Positions 36,138-45,322 of a stretch of DNA of 64,000 nt are shown here, one piece after another. The notes beneath the pieces were generated by a model. It searched no databases. It was not told the DNA's origin and saw only the letters and a list, made by a program, of their open reading frames with translations. The stretch covers positions 18,314 to 82,313 of the forward strand of contig JABHSO010000025.1 in assembly GCA_018669845.1 (NCBI GenBank), read 5' to 3'. This DNA is from Gammaproteobacteria bacterium. GTDB lineage: Bacteria; Pseudomonadota; Gammaproteobacteria; GCA-001735895. How positions within the stretch are numbered: position 1 is the stretch's first letter; every line of letters starts with the position of its first letter. The position numbers and the translations under genes were made by a program.

Positions 36138-36584
36138 ATGAGCAAGAATAGAAATGAGCTGTTGCGTGATATTAAGTCATTAGCATTGTTAATACCGGGC
36201 GATGACTATGATTTGTACATAAAACAGACTCAACAAAAGAACCTTGATTATGTTCCGCCTTTCGGATTTCTCCCTGCGATGGATGAAAAAAACCCAAAAT
36301 CTTTAAATGATGTTGAGCTGAACGTTCTTTCAAAATCAAAACAGAATTACCTTAATAATATATTCATTCCCGTTATTGTTGAGAAACAGGCTCATATACT
36401 TAAAGACGATAAAAAGGAAAGTGAAAAGTCAGCCGTTGCACGGTGGACTGACCTTATAAAAAAAGCTCAGACTCCGAATCAGCTTAAGAGTGTTATTGAA
36501 AAAATTAATCTACGCATGAAGTCTCAGACTAAAGGTAAAAATTCTCAAAATAAATCATTCTGGAAAAAAATTCTGGGTTTATAA
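36138..36584 (+). CDS. Hypothetical basic protein, 148 aa
   Basis: Soluble protein of 148 residues, Lys-rich, especially at the C-terminus (KGKNSQNKSFWKKILGL). It has no signal peptide and no membrane helix. I do not recognise the family. A possible core is LLIPGDDYDLYIKQTQQKNL and VPPFGFLPAMDEKNPKS. It lies 253 bases after flgI where flgJ is often found, but it does not look like a rod-cap or muramidase protein. Start ATG 36138 has only a weak AAAGG site. Confidence 0.55.
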   Translation: MSKNRNELLRDIKSLALLIPGDDYDLYIKQTQQKNLDYVPPFGFLPAMDEKNPKSLNDVELNVLSKSKQNYLNNIFIPVIVEKQAHILKDDKKESEKSAVARWTDLIKKAQTPNQLKSVIEKINLRMKSQTKGKNSQNKSFWKKILGL

Positions 36585-36791
36585 TTTTATATCATATTTA
36601 CCCATAACTTCGTTAATTCCTGGTACATTTGAAATTGTTTAACTGAATTATGTCAGGTTAATTTCTCACTAAATCTTGTTAGCTTGGCTAGCTCTTTGTT
36701 CGTTTCATGCCCAGTATTTCAAGGCTTATATTGATTTACACTTATTTGTTTGAAAGGGTACGCATCATTAGTGATGACAATAAAATTCAAA

Positions 36792-36835
36792 GGTGCGCGT
36801 GGAGTACCCAACGGTAGGGTGTGCCATGCGCACCA
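36792..36835. repeat. Inverted repeat, family B (copy 2)
   Basis: GGTGCGCGTGGAGTACCC at 36792-36809 and GGGTGTGCCATGCGCACC at 36818-36835 are imperfect inverted arms with an 8-base loop. They match the element at 25884-25959 and sit just after the coiled-coil protein stop. Confidence 0.75.
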
Positions 36836-36845
36836 GATGATTAAT

Positions 36846-38612
36846 TTATTCTTTAATTTGCTGCAAAATTTCAGCGTTTGAAATTGAACTGATTAATTCA
36901 TAATTTATGTAACTGGGCATATTTCTTAGTGTATCTGTAACCTGTTGTTCGTCGTTAAAGTTACCACCATAAACTAAAGCGTACTGTTCATCAGCGGTGA
37001 TGAAGTAGGCCAGCTCTTCTGTGAAGTAATTGCTATAACGCTGTGCAATTTTATACATGTCCTGCTTTTCAGCAACGGTAGCAATCTTGATAGACAATTT
37101 GCTTTCATCAAGATTTGATAACCACTGAGAGCCATGAATAGTATTATCTGAACCGAAGTTATATAACGGTGCCAGGTATTGAACACGGCCATCAAGACTT
37201 TGTACTTCATCATTCATTTCAACTATTTCAGCTTTAATTTCTTCAGCTTTCTGTTGAAACTCAGTATTTAGTTGCTCTGTCTTTTGTTGTAACTCTGATT
37301 TAACCTGAGTCAGGTTGTTTTGTAACTCAATGATTTCAGAATAGAAAACCTGTGAAGCCATTTGCTCATCTTCTACCTTATTCTGTAAATTAGAAACCTG
37401 CTCGTTGATAACGGTATTACGCTGACCTTCATTAGCCATCTCAGTATCACGAACATACTCACCATAAAAGAAAGTAGCGATCACAGCCAATACAAGTAAC
37501 AGACTTCCACCAGCCAGTACTCTGAAATGTTTCTTTTCGAGTGTGGCAAGAGCCAGTAATGTGCGAGTGATAGAGCCGGTATTAACCTGTAGTTCATCAA
37601 TCTGAGCCTGTTGCTCAATATTTTCCTGAGCTAATTGAGCAGTATGTAGCTCAAGTGCTTGAACATCAGATGATAATTTACTGGTCAGAATATCCAGTGT
37701 CTCTGTTGAGTCTCTAAGGTTTTGACTATCTATGACTAATTGATCAGATGTGCCTTCAAGTGCTGCTGCACGCTTTTCCAAAGCTTCATCGACAGATTGC
37801 ATCAACAGCATTTTTGCTTTTTGGCTGCTGATCTCATCGTTACTTGTTTTTATCTTGTCATCAAGTTTTTCATCTCGAGACTGAGATAGTTGAGCAACAT
37901 TTTCCAGGTCTGTAATGATTTTGGCTTCAAGTTCTGAAAGAGCTTTGCTATTTTCCTTGATACTCTTAGTCAGTTTTGTACTAATAGTTTTAGCATTTTT
38001 AGATAGTTTTTCAGCCCGTTGGATGAGATCTTCGTGCTGTTGTGTAAACTCGCTATTTACTTCAGACTGAGTATCAATAGCCAGATTAAGAGCTTCTTTA
38101 GATGATTTTTCAAATGCCTTTAAAGTGGTATTAACCTTTTTCAAATCAACAGTGATTTTATTTGACTGTTGGCTCAGTTCGCCAAATGTATTATCTATAA
38201 CGGCTAATTGTTTATATGTATCAGCAACTTTGTCGGTTATTTCTGCATCAGAGGTTGTCAAACGATTAACATCTGATTTCACCTGTTTGTTAGTCGCATT
38301 AAGCTTTTTAGTTAATGTACTGATGGAGCCTTCTACAGCAGTTATTTGATCATTAATCTCAATAACCTGTTTTTCATTACTTTCGGTTATTTCGACATCA
38401 GAAGTTGTCAGTCGAGAAACATCTTCTTTAACTTGTTTATTAGTCGTATTTATTTTCTTTGTTAACGTACTAATAGATCCTTTTAAAGCAGACATTTGCT
38501 TATTAATTTCTAAAACCTGACTTTCTTTACCGCTGTCCTGCAGTGAAATCAGATTATCTTTCGTCTCTGGGACGTCGCTGTCTGTTATCAGCGTAGTGCT
38601 TTTAGTTGCCAT
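36846..38612 (-). CDS. Coiled-coil membrane protein with SPOR-like C-terminus
   Basis: Protein of about 588 residues. The N-terminal 370 residues are predicted to be cytoplasmic coiled coil rich in Thr, Ser, Lys and Glu, including two tandem copies of a 50-residue unit containing GSISTLTKKINTTNKQVK. One membrane helix (VLAGGSLLLVLAVIATFFYG) follows. The periplasmic part has a second coiled coil and ends in a domain with SKLSIKIATVAEKQDMYKIA and YALVYGGNFNDEQQVTDTLR, whose layout resembles SPOR/DamX peptidoglycan-binding domains. It may tie the cell envelope to a cytoplasmic structure. The start is uncertain: ATG 38612 or 38624, neither with a strong ribosome-binding site. Confidence 0.7.
   Translation of the reverse strand: MATKSTTLITDSDVPETKDNLISLQDSGKESQVLEINKQMSALKGSISTLTKKINTTNKQVKEDVSRLTTSDVEITESNEKQVIEINDQITAVEGSISTLTKKLNATNKQVKSDVNRLTTSDAEITDKVADTYKQLAVIDNTFGELSQQSNKITVDLKKVNTTLKAFEKSSKEALNLAIDTQSEVNSEFTQQHEDLIQRAEKLSKNAKTISTKLTKSIKENSKALSELEAKIITDLENVAQLSQSRDEKLDDKIKTSNDEISSQKAKMLLMQSVDEALEKRAAALEGTSDQLVIDSQNLRDSTETLDILTSKLSSDVQALELHTAQLAQENIEQQAQIDELQVNTGSITRTLLALATLEKKHFRVLAGGSLLLVLAVIATFFYGEYVRDTEMANEGQRNTVINEQVSNLQNKVEDEQMASQVFYSEIIELQNNLTQVKSELQQKTEQLNTEFQQKAEEIKAEIVEMNDEVQSLDGRVQYLAPLYNFGSDNTIHGSQWLSNLDESKLSIKIATVAEKQDMYKIAQRYSNYFTEELAYFITADEQYALVYGGNFNDEQQVTDTLRNMPSYINYELISSISNAEILQQIKE
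38230..38529. repeat. Two tandem 150-bp repeat units inside the coiled-coil gene
   Basis: Two diverged direct copies with a period of exactly 150 bases (for example the GGTTATTTC units at 38235 and 38385), each coding for a 50-residue unit. The period keeps the frame, so the copies arose by in-frame duplication. Confidence 0.75.
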
Positions 38613-38746
38613 GTTAATACCCATATCTAATTTGAAATCATATTTCAACAATATTAGCATATACTAATATAGAGTTAAAGAGTTTAGTTTTCTATGGCAT
38701 CATTTTGCTATGGGTTATAATGGTTTTATTTTGTATTGGACATCTT

Positions 38747-39157
38747 ATGAATTTCAGTTCTTCAAACTTTGGAATGCGTTTCCTTTTTTCAGCTATCCTG
38801 GTATTTGCTACTTATAACCCTGAAGGTTACTCATACTATGACTGGGTAAAAAATGTTATCCCTGCAGTCACAATTGAACAGGCGTTTGTGGGTGTTTTAC
38901 TGATAATAGGCTGGGTTATATACCTGAGGGCTACATTACGTTCACTGGGTTTTATTGGTCTTATTCTCGCATTTGCTTTTTTTGGTTTGTTGATAGCCAT
39001 GTTATTTAAGTGGGGCTGGATTTCACTGGAAGCTTCTAAAATGGTGGCCTATGTGATCGAAGTTTTATTAGCTGTAATACTGGCAGTGGGTATGTCCTGG
39101 TCTCATATTCGTCGTCGCATGTCGGGACAGATGGATATGGATGATGTAGATGAATAA
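38747..39157 (+). CDS. DUF6524-like small membrane protein
   Basis: Four-helix membrane protein of about 136 residues. GMRFLFSAILVFATYNPEGY and SYYDWVKNVIP at the start, followed by LLIIGWVIYLRATLRSLGFI, resemble the DUF6524 family; the C-terminus is Arg- and Asp-rich (SHIRRRMSGQMDMDDVDE). Function is unknown. Start ATG 38747 gives the expected N-terminus; a TTG at 38705 would add 14 residues. It is divergent from the coiled-coil gene. Confidence 0.65.
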   Translation: MNFSSSNFGMRFLFSAILVFATYNPEGYSYYDWVKNVIPAVTIEQAFVGVLLIIGWVIYLRATLRSLGFIGLILAFAFFGLLIAMLFKWGWISLEASKMVAYVIEVLLAVILAVGMSWSHIRRRMSGQMDMDDVDE

Positions 39158-39234
39158 TACCTGATTAGTCTCTTGCATATCGTATAATTAACTTTTAAAA
39201 TCACTGCTAACGTAATGAAATTAAAAGAAATTAA

Positions 39235-41208
39235 GTGTCATTAGATAATGTGTTGTTTTGTAAGAGGGTGATTTCAAAATATTTGCCTGTGTGGTTACTG
39301 TTAGCCTTAATGATATCTTCTTTATCTGTACAGGCTAAGACAACCAGTTATACACTTGAGCAACAACGTTCATTATTCAAACAGGCTGAAAGAGCCCTTT
39401 CTGTTAAAGATAATAAAAAATTTAAAAAGCTGTTGATAGAGTTGCAGGATTATCCTGTAACCGGCTATCTTGAGTATGATTCATTTAGAAAAAAACTGAG
39501 TCGTTCAAGTCAGGATGAAGTAAAACAGTTTCTGAATAAATATCAGGGTTATCCCTTTTCCTATCGGCTTCTTGGAAAATGGTTAAATTTACTGGCTAAA
39601 CGTAAAGACTGGAAAAGCTATCTGGATTTTTATGATGGCAGGACAGCGGTTAAATATAAATGTCTCTCTTTTACTGCCCGTTTACAAACAGGTCAGGTTA
39701 AAAATATAAACAGTGATATTGAAAAAATCTGGTCGACAGGTTACTCACAACCTGACCAATGTGATGCCCCATTCGGTCATTATCTAAAAACTGCAGACAA
39801 TATTTCAGACTCGATTTGGACGAGAATAGAAAAAGCTTTTAAGGTCAGGCGTCCATCACTTGCAAAATATTTAGCGAAAAAGCTAAGTAAAAAAGATCAG
39901 AAATTAGTAGACGAGTGGTATCAGTCACATCGACACCCTGCAAAAAGATTACCCGCTCTGGCAAATAAAAAAGACAGTGAAATAAACCGTAAGATTATTA
40001 TTCATGCTTTAAAACGTCTTGCACGTAAGGATAGCTTAAAAGCCAAAGAACATTGGGATAAGCTTAAAGACAACTTCGAGTTTAATATAGAACAGAAGCA
40101 ACAGGTCGATCAAAAAATTGCATTATCAGCTGCTTATCAGCACAAGTCAGAGTCTAAATTATTACTTCAGAAGTTACCGGACAAATTGAAATCAGATAAT
40201 GCTCATATTTGGCTGGCTCGCATTCACCTTAGAGATGAAGACTGGATAGGGCTGATAAAAACTATTAGCAGCATGCCGGATCATTTAAAAACTGAATCTG
40301 AATGGGTTTACTGGTTAGCTAGAGCTTATGAAAATGCAGGGCATACGGTGAAGTCGGTGGATATTTTTACTGATCTCGCCCATAAAAGTACTTATTATGG
40401 GTTTCTGTCAGCTGACAAAGTTGATTTGAAATACCAGATAAATCAGCAACAAGCTGCATCAGAAACAACTTTTACAGAGCAGCAATTACTCGATAAAAGT
40501 GATCACTTATTAAGGGCTAGAGAACTCTTTTTTCTAGATAGACTTCTGGATGCAAGGCGCGAATGGTTTCAGGGTATTAGAAAGCTAAATCAGCAGGAGA
40601 TCAAACAGGCCGCGAGTATCGCTTCTAACTGGAAATGGCATGATAATGCTATTAAAACTGTAGCTAAAACCACTCACCGAAGTGATTATGACCTTAGATT
40701 CCCAATGCCCTTTAAGAAACAGGTAATGAAGAATGTTAAAAAAAATGGTCTCGATTTATCCGTGATCTATGGAGTCATGCGCCGGGAAAGTCTGTTCGAT
40801 CCTTTAGCAAAATCGAGGGTTGGGGCTTTAGGTCTTATGCAATTAATGCCTTCTACTGCTCGTCGTGTTGCGAAATCTCTAGGTTTAAAGAAGCCTAAAA
40901 AATATGATATTTTAAGAGTTAGCAATAATATCAAACTGGGTACTAGTTATTTTAAATCTGTACTTAAGCGATTTGATAACAATGTATCACTGGCAGCCGC
41001 TGCTTATAATGCAGGACCCGGTAATGTTAAAAAATGGCTACCAGAAAAAGAGTTACTTCCAGCTGACTTATGGGTAGAGACAATACCATTCAAAGAAACC
41101 AGGAACTACGTCCAGGCGGTATTGGCATATGCCACAATATTTGATAAACACCTGGGAAAAAAGGTACAGATATCAAGCCGTATGAATGATGTTAAACCGG
41201 TTTATTAA
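39235..41208 (+). CDS. slt: Soluble lytic murein transglycosylase
   Basis: Periplasmic enzyme of 657 residues cleaving peptidoglycan with 1,6-anhydro product formation. The signal peptide is at about 15-35 (ending VQAKT). A long helical superhelical U/L region (about 40-480) precedes the SLT domain (about 510-640), with VIYGVMRRESLFDPLAKSRV (catalytic Glu in RRES), ALGLMQLMPSTARRVAKSL and LAAAAYNAGPGNVKKWLP. The length matches E. coli Slt70. The GTG at 39235 gives a normal signal peptide. Confidence 0.93.
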   Translation: MSLDNVLFCKRVISKYLPVWLLLALMISSLSVQAKTTSYTLEQQRSLFKQAERALSVKDNKKFKKLLIELQDYPVTGYLEYDSFRKKLSRSSQDEVKQFLNKYQGYPFSYRLLGKWLNLLAKRKDWKSYLDFYDGRTAVKYKCLSFTARLQTGQVKNINSDIEKIWSTGYSQPDQCDAPFGHYLKTADNISDSIWTRIEKAFKVRRPSLAKYLAKKLSKKDQKLVDEWYQSHRHPAKRLPALANKKDSEINRKIIIHALKRLARKDSLKAKEHWDKLKDNFEFNIEQKQQVDQKIALSAAYQHKSESKLLLQKLPDKLKSDNAHIWLARIHLRDEDWIGLIKTISSMPDHLKTESEWVYWLARAYENAGHTVKSVDIFTDLAHKSTYYGFLSADKVDLKYQINQQQAASETTFTEQQLLDKSDHLLRARELFFLDRLLDARREWFQGIRKLNQQEIKQAASIASNWKWHDNAIKTVAKTTHRSDYDLRFPMPFKKQVMKNVKKNGLDLSVIYGVMRRESLFDPLAKSRVGALGLMQLMPSTARRVAKSLGLKKPKKYDILRVSNNIKLGTSYFKSVLKRFDNNVSLAAAAYNAGPGNVKKWLPEKELLPADLWVETIPFKETRNYVQAVLAYATIFDKHLGKKVQISSRMNDVKPVY

Positions 41209-41241
41209 TGTTCAATAATAGCTTTTTATAAAAGTAATAAA

Positions 41242-42810
41242 TTAATTTTTCCGAATAATTTCACGAGCAGCATTGTGACCTGGAATACCACTGACACCGC
41301 CACCCGGGTGAGTGCCTGACCCGCACATGAATAAATTATTTATTTCAGTCTGGTACTGAGCCATTCCCAGCATCGGGCGCACTGAAAATAATTGATCAAG
41401 ACTCAATCTGCCATGAAAAATATCACCACCCGTCAGGCCAAATTTTTGCTCCAAATCCCAGGGACTATGAATTTGACGAGCTAAAACTGAATCTGTGAAA
41501 CCAGGTGCATAATTATCCACGGTATCGATGATATTATCTGCAACCTTCTCTCGGTGATTATCCCACTCTGAGCCTAAATCAGGGTTAAACTGTTGGCAGA
41601 ACAAACTGGCGACGTGTTTTCCTGGTGGCGTAAGCGTTGAATCTATGGTGCTGGGTATCAGCATTTCAACGATAGGTTTTTTTGCCCAGCCATTTCTTCT
41701 TGCATCGGTAAATGCCTGATCCATATAGTCGAGTGAAGGTGACATAATGATTCCTGCCTCAAGACAAAACTCAGGCATATCTGCGGTGAATTTTGGAAGG
41801 CTATCGAGCGCGACATTCATTCTGAATGTGCCGCTTTGGCATTTATAGCTTTTAAAGTGACTAAATATTTCATCACTCAAATTTTCAGGTTCTATAAGTT
41901 GTTGAAATAACAGTTTAGGGTTTACATTGGATACAACAATATCTGCAGTAATACTTGATCCATCTGCAAGATGAATTATTTTTGCCTGCTGTTTTGATAT
42001 CTCTATATTCTTTACTTCAGCCTGCGTTTTAATGCTAACACCAAGATTGATTGCCTCTTTGGCCATGGCCTGGGTGATGGCTCCCATTCCTCCTACTGCA
42101 TGACCCCAAACACCGGGTTTACCATTGACCTCGCCCAGTACATGATGCAAAAGCACATAAGCTGAACCTGGAGAGTAGGGACTGGCATAGTGGCCGACAA
42201 TAGCATCAAAACCCAACAACACCTTGATCGCATCAGATTCAAAAATATCATCAAGCATTTCACCTGCACTGACACTGAATAACTTGAGTAAAAACTGTTT
42301 CTGAGTATTGTTGAGTTTTCGAAAAAGTCGACTCATGCTGAATAACTTTAAAATATCTCCAAGTCCACCATTCACGATTGCCGGAGGTGTTAACAACATG
42401 ATTTCCTTAATGACAGGCACGATTTCATCAAGTGACCGGTAGTAATGAATTAGAGCATTCGCATCAGCAGAAGAAAATCTGTCTAGCTCTTCACAAGTTC
42501 TTTTAAGCTCAGGATAACTGAGGAAACTACGTCCATCTTCAAATGGAAGATAATTGTTAATTCTGCGCAGAAGAATTTTTAGACCATGTTCATGCAGATG
42601 AAGGTCATTAATTATTTTTGGGTGTAGCAGGCTGACGGTATAACTAGCCACTGAATTTCTGAACCCTGGATGAAACTCTTCTGTAACGGCTGCACCACCA
42701 ATTACATGGCGGCGTTCTACTATGGTGACTTTAAAGCCAGCCCTTGCCAGATAGGTGCTACACACTAAACCATTGTGACCACCACCTACAATAACGATAT
42801 GTTTGCTCAT
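41242..42810 (-). CDS. Phytoene-dehydrogenase-like FAD oxidoreductase (PYROXD2-like)
   Basis: FAD-binding amine-oxidase-fold protein of 522 residues. The dinucleotide motif VIVGGGHNGLVCSTYLARAG opens the chain, followed by VERRHVIGGAAVTEEFHPGF. The C-terminal FAD block is FMCGSGTHPGGGVSGIPGHN. This pattern is closer to PYROXD2 and other NAD(P)/FAD-dependent proteins than to true carotenoid desaturases, and no carotenoid genes are near. The substrate is unknown. It is 43 bases after the MdaB-like gene on the same strand and could be cotranscribed. Confidence 0.8.
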   Translation of the reverse strand: MSKHIVIVGGGHNGLVCSTYLARAGFKVTIVERRHVIGGAAVTEEFHPGFRNSVASYTVSLLHPKIINDLHLHEHGLKILLRRINNYLPFEDGRSFLSYPELKRTCEELDRFSSADANALIHYYRSLDEIVPVIKEIMLLTPPAIVNGGLGDILKLFSMSRLFRKLNNTQKQFLLKLFSVSAGEMLDDIFESDAIKVLLGFDAIVGHYASPYSPGSAYVLLHHVLGEVNGKPGVWGHAVGGMGAITQAMAKEAINLGVSIKTQAEVKNIEISKQQAKIIHLADGSSITADIVVSNVNPKLLFQQLIEPENLSDEIFSHFKSYKCQSGTFRMNVALDSLPKFTADMPEFCLEAGIIMSPSLDYMDQAFTDARRNGWAKKPIVEMLIPSTIDSTLTPPGKHVASLFCQQFNPDLGSEWDNHREKVADNIIDTVDNYAPGFTDSVLARQIHSPWDLEQKFGLTGGDIFHGRLSLDQLFSVRPMLGMAQYQTEINNLFMCGSGTHPGGGVSGIPGHNAAREIIRKN

Positions 42811-42853
42811 AATTCTACTTCAATTTTTTAAGTCTGAGATAGGACTAAACAGA

Positions 42854-43459
42854 TCAGTCACTTCGGTCGTTTATAATATTAGTTAAGTGTTGTTTATACC
42901 TGCTGATATCATTTTCAATATCCGGATTTTTTCTAACATCAAAACATGAAAAGCAAGGCAAAACCTCTGCGCCAGAAAATTTATAGTTAGTTGTATTTCC
43001 AATAAAGACATCATCCACAGATCTGCCTTCAAATAAAAACTGTTGTTCATTATCAAAAGCTTCTTTTGGTGCATTCCAGGTCAATGAAAGCAGGTATTTT
43101 TTACCCTGCATTTTCCCACCGGTACCGTATTGCTTTGATGGATCTTTTCGTGTTCTTCCATCATCAGCTACCAGAGTGCCTGAGGCAAGACCCGTTGAAA
43201 ATATTTCATCAGCATATTTTTTATAGATCCACGGAGTGCCAAACCAGAAAACAGGGGACTGGGTAATGATTAGATCGGCCCACAGGTGATTCTCTACTTC
43301 ATCATTGATATCATAGCCTTTTTCAATATCCGTTAACCTGACTTTAAAACCATTTTCTGATAATAATTCTTTGGCTATATTTACCATGCTTTTGTTCAGT
43401 TCACCCTCAGAAAAATCTTTATAAAACTGGTGGGCGTTGATAATTAAAACCTTATTCAT
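42854..43459 (-). CDS. MdaB/flavodoxin-fold NAD(P)H oxidoreductase
   Basis: Flavodoxin-fold quinone reductase family protein of 201 residues. KVLIINAHQFYKDFSEGELN at the start, DLIITQSPVFWFGTPWIYKK for FMN and substrate contact, and GGKMQGKKYLLSLTWNAPKE match MdaB/KefF-like enzymes. These reduce quinones by two electrons with NADPH. It probably forms a unit with the FAD oxidoreductase 43 bases downstream. Confidence 0.85.
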   Translation of the reverse strand: MNKVLIINAHQFYKDFSEGELNKSMVNIAKELLSENGFKVRLTDIEKGYDINDEVENHLWADLIITQSPVFWFGTPWIYKKYADEIFSTGLASGTLVADDGRTRKDPSKQYGTGGKMQGKKYLLSLTWNAPKEAFDNEQQFLFEGRSVDDVFIGNTTNYKFSGAEVLPCFSCFDVRKNPDIENDISRYKQHLTNIINDRSD

Positions 43460-43589
43460 AATAAATATCCTACTGTAAATATTGATAATTAAAAGAGACT
43501 AAAGAGTTGTTATTCAAATTGTCGTTTCTAACATTCGGATTTATACTTGTTCAAGAATTTTTTAATGTTTGTTTTATGATGAGATACAA

Positions 43590-43964
43590 ATGTATTTGAT
43601 AGCATTTTTCGGTATGTTGATGGTATCACTGAGTATTATTATGCTTGTAAACCCTACATATTGGTCAGAAGGTATAATTAGCTTTAGTAAAAAGCCATAT
43701 TTTCATCTATTTGAAATATTAAGCCGACTTCTGTTTGGCATTGTTTTTATACTGTTTTCAGATCAAACAAACTACCCCGTTATTATGTTGGTGATTGGTT
43801 ATTTATTGGTGATTGTTAGTGCTGGACTCTCTTTAACACCTGTCTCAAAGCATAAACAATTTGCTGTTTGGTCTGCACAGAGATTTATCAAAGTTTTCAG
43901 ACCCGCTGGATTAGTTTCACTGCTGTTCGGCTTATTTCTGGTTTATGCTGCTTTATCAAATTAA
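43590..43964 (+). CDS. Small hydrophobic membrane protein
   Basis: Protein of about 124 residues with four predicted helices (about 3-24, 45-60, 64-83, 105-122). LVNPTYWSEGIISFSKKPYF lies in the first loop. I do not recognise a family. ATG 43590 is preferred over a TTG seven codons upstream. It converges with the MoeB-like gene, leaving 11 bases between stops, so it is not part of the AOR operon. Confidence 0.55.
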   Translation: MYLIAFFGMLMVSLSIIMLVNPTYWSEGIISFSKKPYFHLFEILSRLLFGIVFILFSDQTNYPVIMLVIGYLLVIVSAGLSLTPVSKHKQFAVWSAQRFIKVFRPAGLVSLLFGLFLVYAALSN

Positions 43965-43975
43965 ATTTGCCTGAT

Positions 43976-44719
43976 TTAATCGTTAGAACAAATTGGGCAA
44001 GTCGGGTTCTTAGGAATTTGAACCTGTTGCCATTGCATATTCAAACCATCGAATAGCTGTAATTTTCCGATTATTTCCTGAGTGTGACCCGTTAAAATTA
44101 GCAGGGCCTGTAAAGCCTGAAGAGTACCCATAACACCTACGACAGGACCAAGCACGCCCTCCATTTCACAGGTTTGTGCATTTTCATACTCTCCACTGTA
44201 TAAACATTGATAACAGGGGCCATCTGTATCAGGTATGAAGCTGAGGATCTGGCCTTCAAGGCGAATGGCAGCAGCTGAAACAAGAGGCGTTTTTGTTTGT
44301 ACACAAAAGCGGTTTACGGCAAAACGGGTAGGGAAGTTGTCACTGCAATCAAGCACGATGTTTGCTTTATTTATAAAGTCTTCCAGTTCTTCATCATCAA
44401 GCTCTCGGTCGATCATTTCAACCTGACAGTCAGGGTTTATATCGAGGATGGTTTGTCGTGCAGAATGAGCTTTTAAATCGCCAACATTTTTGGTTTGATG
44501 GATGATTTGACGTTGCAGGTTGGACTCTTCGACAACATCAAAGTCACTAATGATTAATTTACCTATACCGGCAGCAGCCAGGTACATAGCAGCAGGAGAG
44601 CCAAGTCCACCCATACCTATGATTAAAACTGTACTATCAATTATTTTTTGCTGACCTTCTTCGCCAATTTGAGGTAATTTAATTTGACGGTTGTAGCGTG
44701 ATTCATCTGAAGGTGTCAT
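43976..44719 (-). CDS. MoeB/ThiF-like adenylyltransferase (AorE-type)
   Basis: E1-like enzyme of 247 residues that should adenylate the C-terminal Gly-Gly of a MoaD/ThiS-type sulfur carrier. Features are the start ESRYNRQIKLPQIGEEGQQK, the ATP site LIIGMGGLGSPAAMYLAAAG, the Arg-rich loop SNLQRQIIH, ANIVLDCSDNFPTRFAVNRF and two CxxC zinc pairs (CYQC and CPIC). Being last in the aldehyde oxidoreductase operon, it corresponds to AorE of Aromatoleum-type clusters and probably supplies the pterin dithiolene sulfur for the tungsten cofactor. It also resembles housekeeping MoeB. Confidence 0.85.
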   Translation of the reverse strand: MTPSDESRYNRQIKLPQIGEEGQQKIIDSTVLIIGMGGLGSPAAMYLAAAGIGKLIISDFDVVEESNLQRQIIHQTKNVGDLKAHSARQTILDINPDCQVEMIDRELDDEELEDFINKANIVLDCSDNFPTRFAVNRFCVQTKTPLVSAAAIRLEGQILSFIPDTDGPCYQCLYSGEYENAQTCEMEGVLGPVVGVMGTLQALQALLILTGHTQEIIGKLQLFDGLNMQWQQVQIPKNPTCPICSND

Positions 44720-44724
44720 AACTT

Positions 44725-45039
44725 TTAACCTCCACCTTTATGGAAATATTTAAAGAACTTATTGAAAAAAAATTCGGACTGCTGCTTTGTTGCCGAATTG
44801 ACTTTAAAATAGACCTGTAAAACAGGTAAGGCTATTGCACCGAGCACTCTATCAGGTTTTTTTTCAATTTTAATTTCGATGTTCATTGGAGAATCTTTAT
44901 GAGAAATTAACCAGCTATTTGGTTTAGCTAATTTACATCTGAGCTCGGAATTTTCACCACTAAAATTTCCATTTAAAACCTGACTAAACTCGGAGGCAGT
45001 ATAACCCATATCATATTGAAATTCGGTGTTCTCAGCCAT
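44725..45039 (-). CDS. Hypothetical small protein between MoaD-like and MoeB-like genes
   Basis: Protein of about 104 residues starting at ATG 45039, 13 bases after the MoaD-like stop; it ends 5 bases before the MoeB-like gene. It is soluble, with no signal peptide. It has a strand-rich middle (NIEIKIEKKPDRVLGAIALP) and an aromatic tail, FFFNKFFKYFHKGGG, ending in three Gly. I do not recognise the family. Its tight place in the operon suggests a role in tungsten-cofactor assembly or AOR maturation. The C-terminal Gly run recalls the sulfur-carrier tail of its MoaD-like neighbour but may be coincidence. Confidence 0.6.
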   Translation of the reverse strand: MAENTEFQYDMGYTASEFSQVLNGNFSGENSELRCKLAKPNSWLISHKDSPMNIEIKIEKKPDRVLGAIALPVLQVYFKVNSATKQQSEFFFNKFFKYFHKGGG

Positions 45040-45052
45040 CTCGTGTAGTTTC

Positions 45053-45307
45053 TTATCCGCCGGCAACGGGTGGCCAGATTGAAACTGTATCTTCAGCAAC
45101 TAGCTCTCTAGATTTGCGATCATCAACACTACAAACAAAATGACCATTAACCAAAACTATATGCGCCAGTTCATCCGTTATTTTATATAACTCGATAAGC
45201 TGTTGAACGTTGGTGCCATCTTCCACTTTAATTTCACGTCTAAAGCGTTCTTTACCCGGTGGTAATAAAGGCATTAGTGACGCATAAAGCTCAATATACA
45301 TTTTCAT
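45053..45307 (-). CDS. MoaD-like sulfur carrier (AorD-type)
   Basis: Ubiquitin-fold protein of 84 residues ending WPPVAGG, the Gly-Gly tail that is adenylated and thiocarboxylated. The start MKMYIELYASLMPLLPPGKE and the motif LVNGHFVCSVD fit MoaD/ThiS carriers. It follows the FAD subunit by 15 bases in the AOR operon. It probably carries sulfur to the pyranopterin of the tungsten enzyme, with the MoeB-like protein as its activator. Confidence 0.85.
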   Translation of the reverse strand: MKMYIELYASLMPLLPPGKERFRREIKVEDGTNVQQLIELYKITDELAHIVLVNGHFVCSVDDRKSRELVAEDTVSIWPPVAGG

Positions 45308-45322
45308 GTTATATGCCGAGGT

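Noticed and set aside
41242-42810. Carotenoid biosynthesis gene (crtI)
   Set aside because: The sequence looks more like PYROXD2-type FAD oxidoreductases, and no crtB, crtE or other carotenoid genes are nearby.
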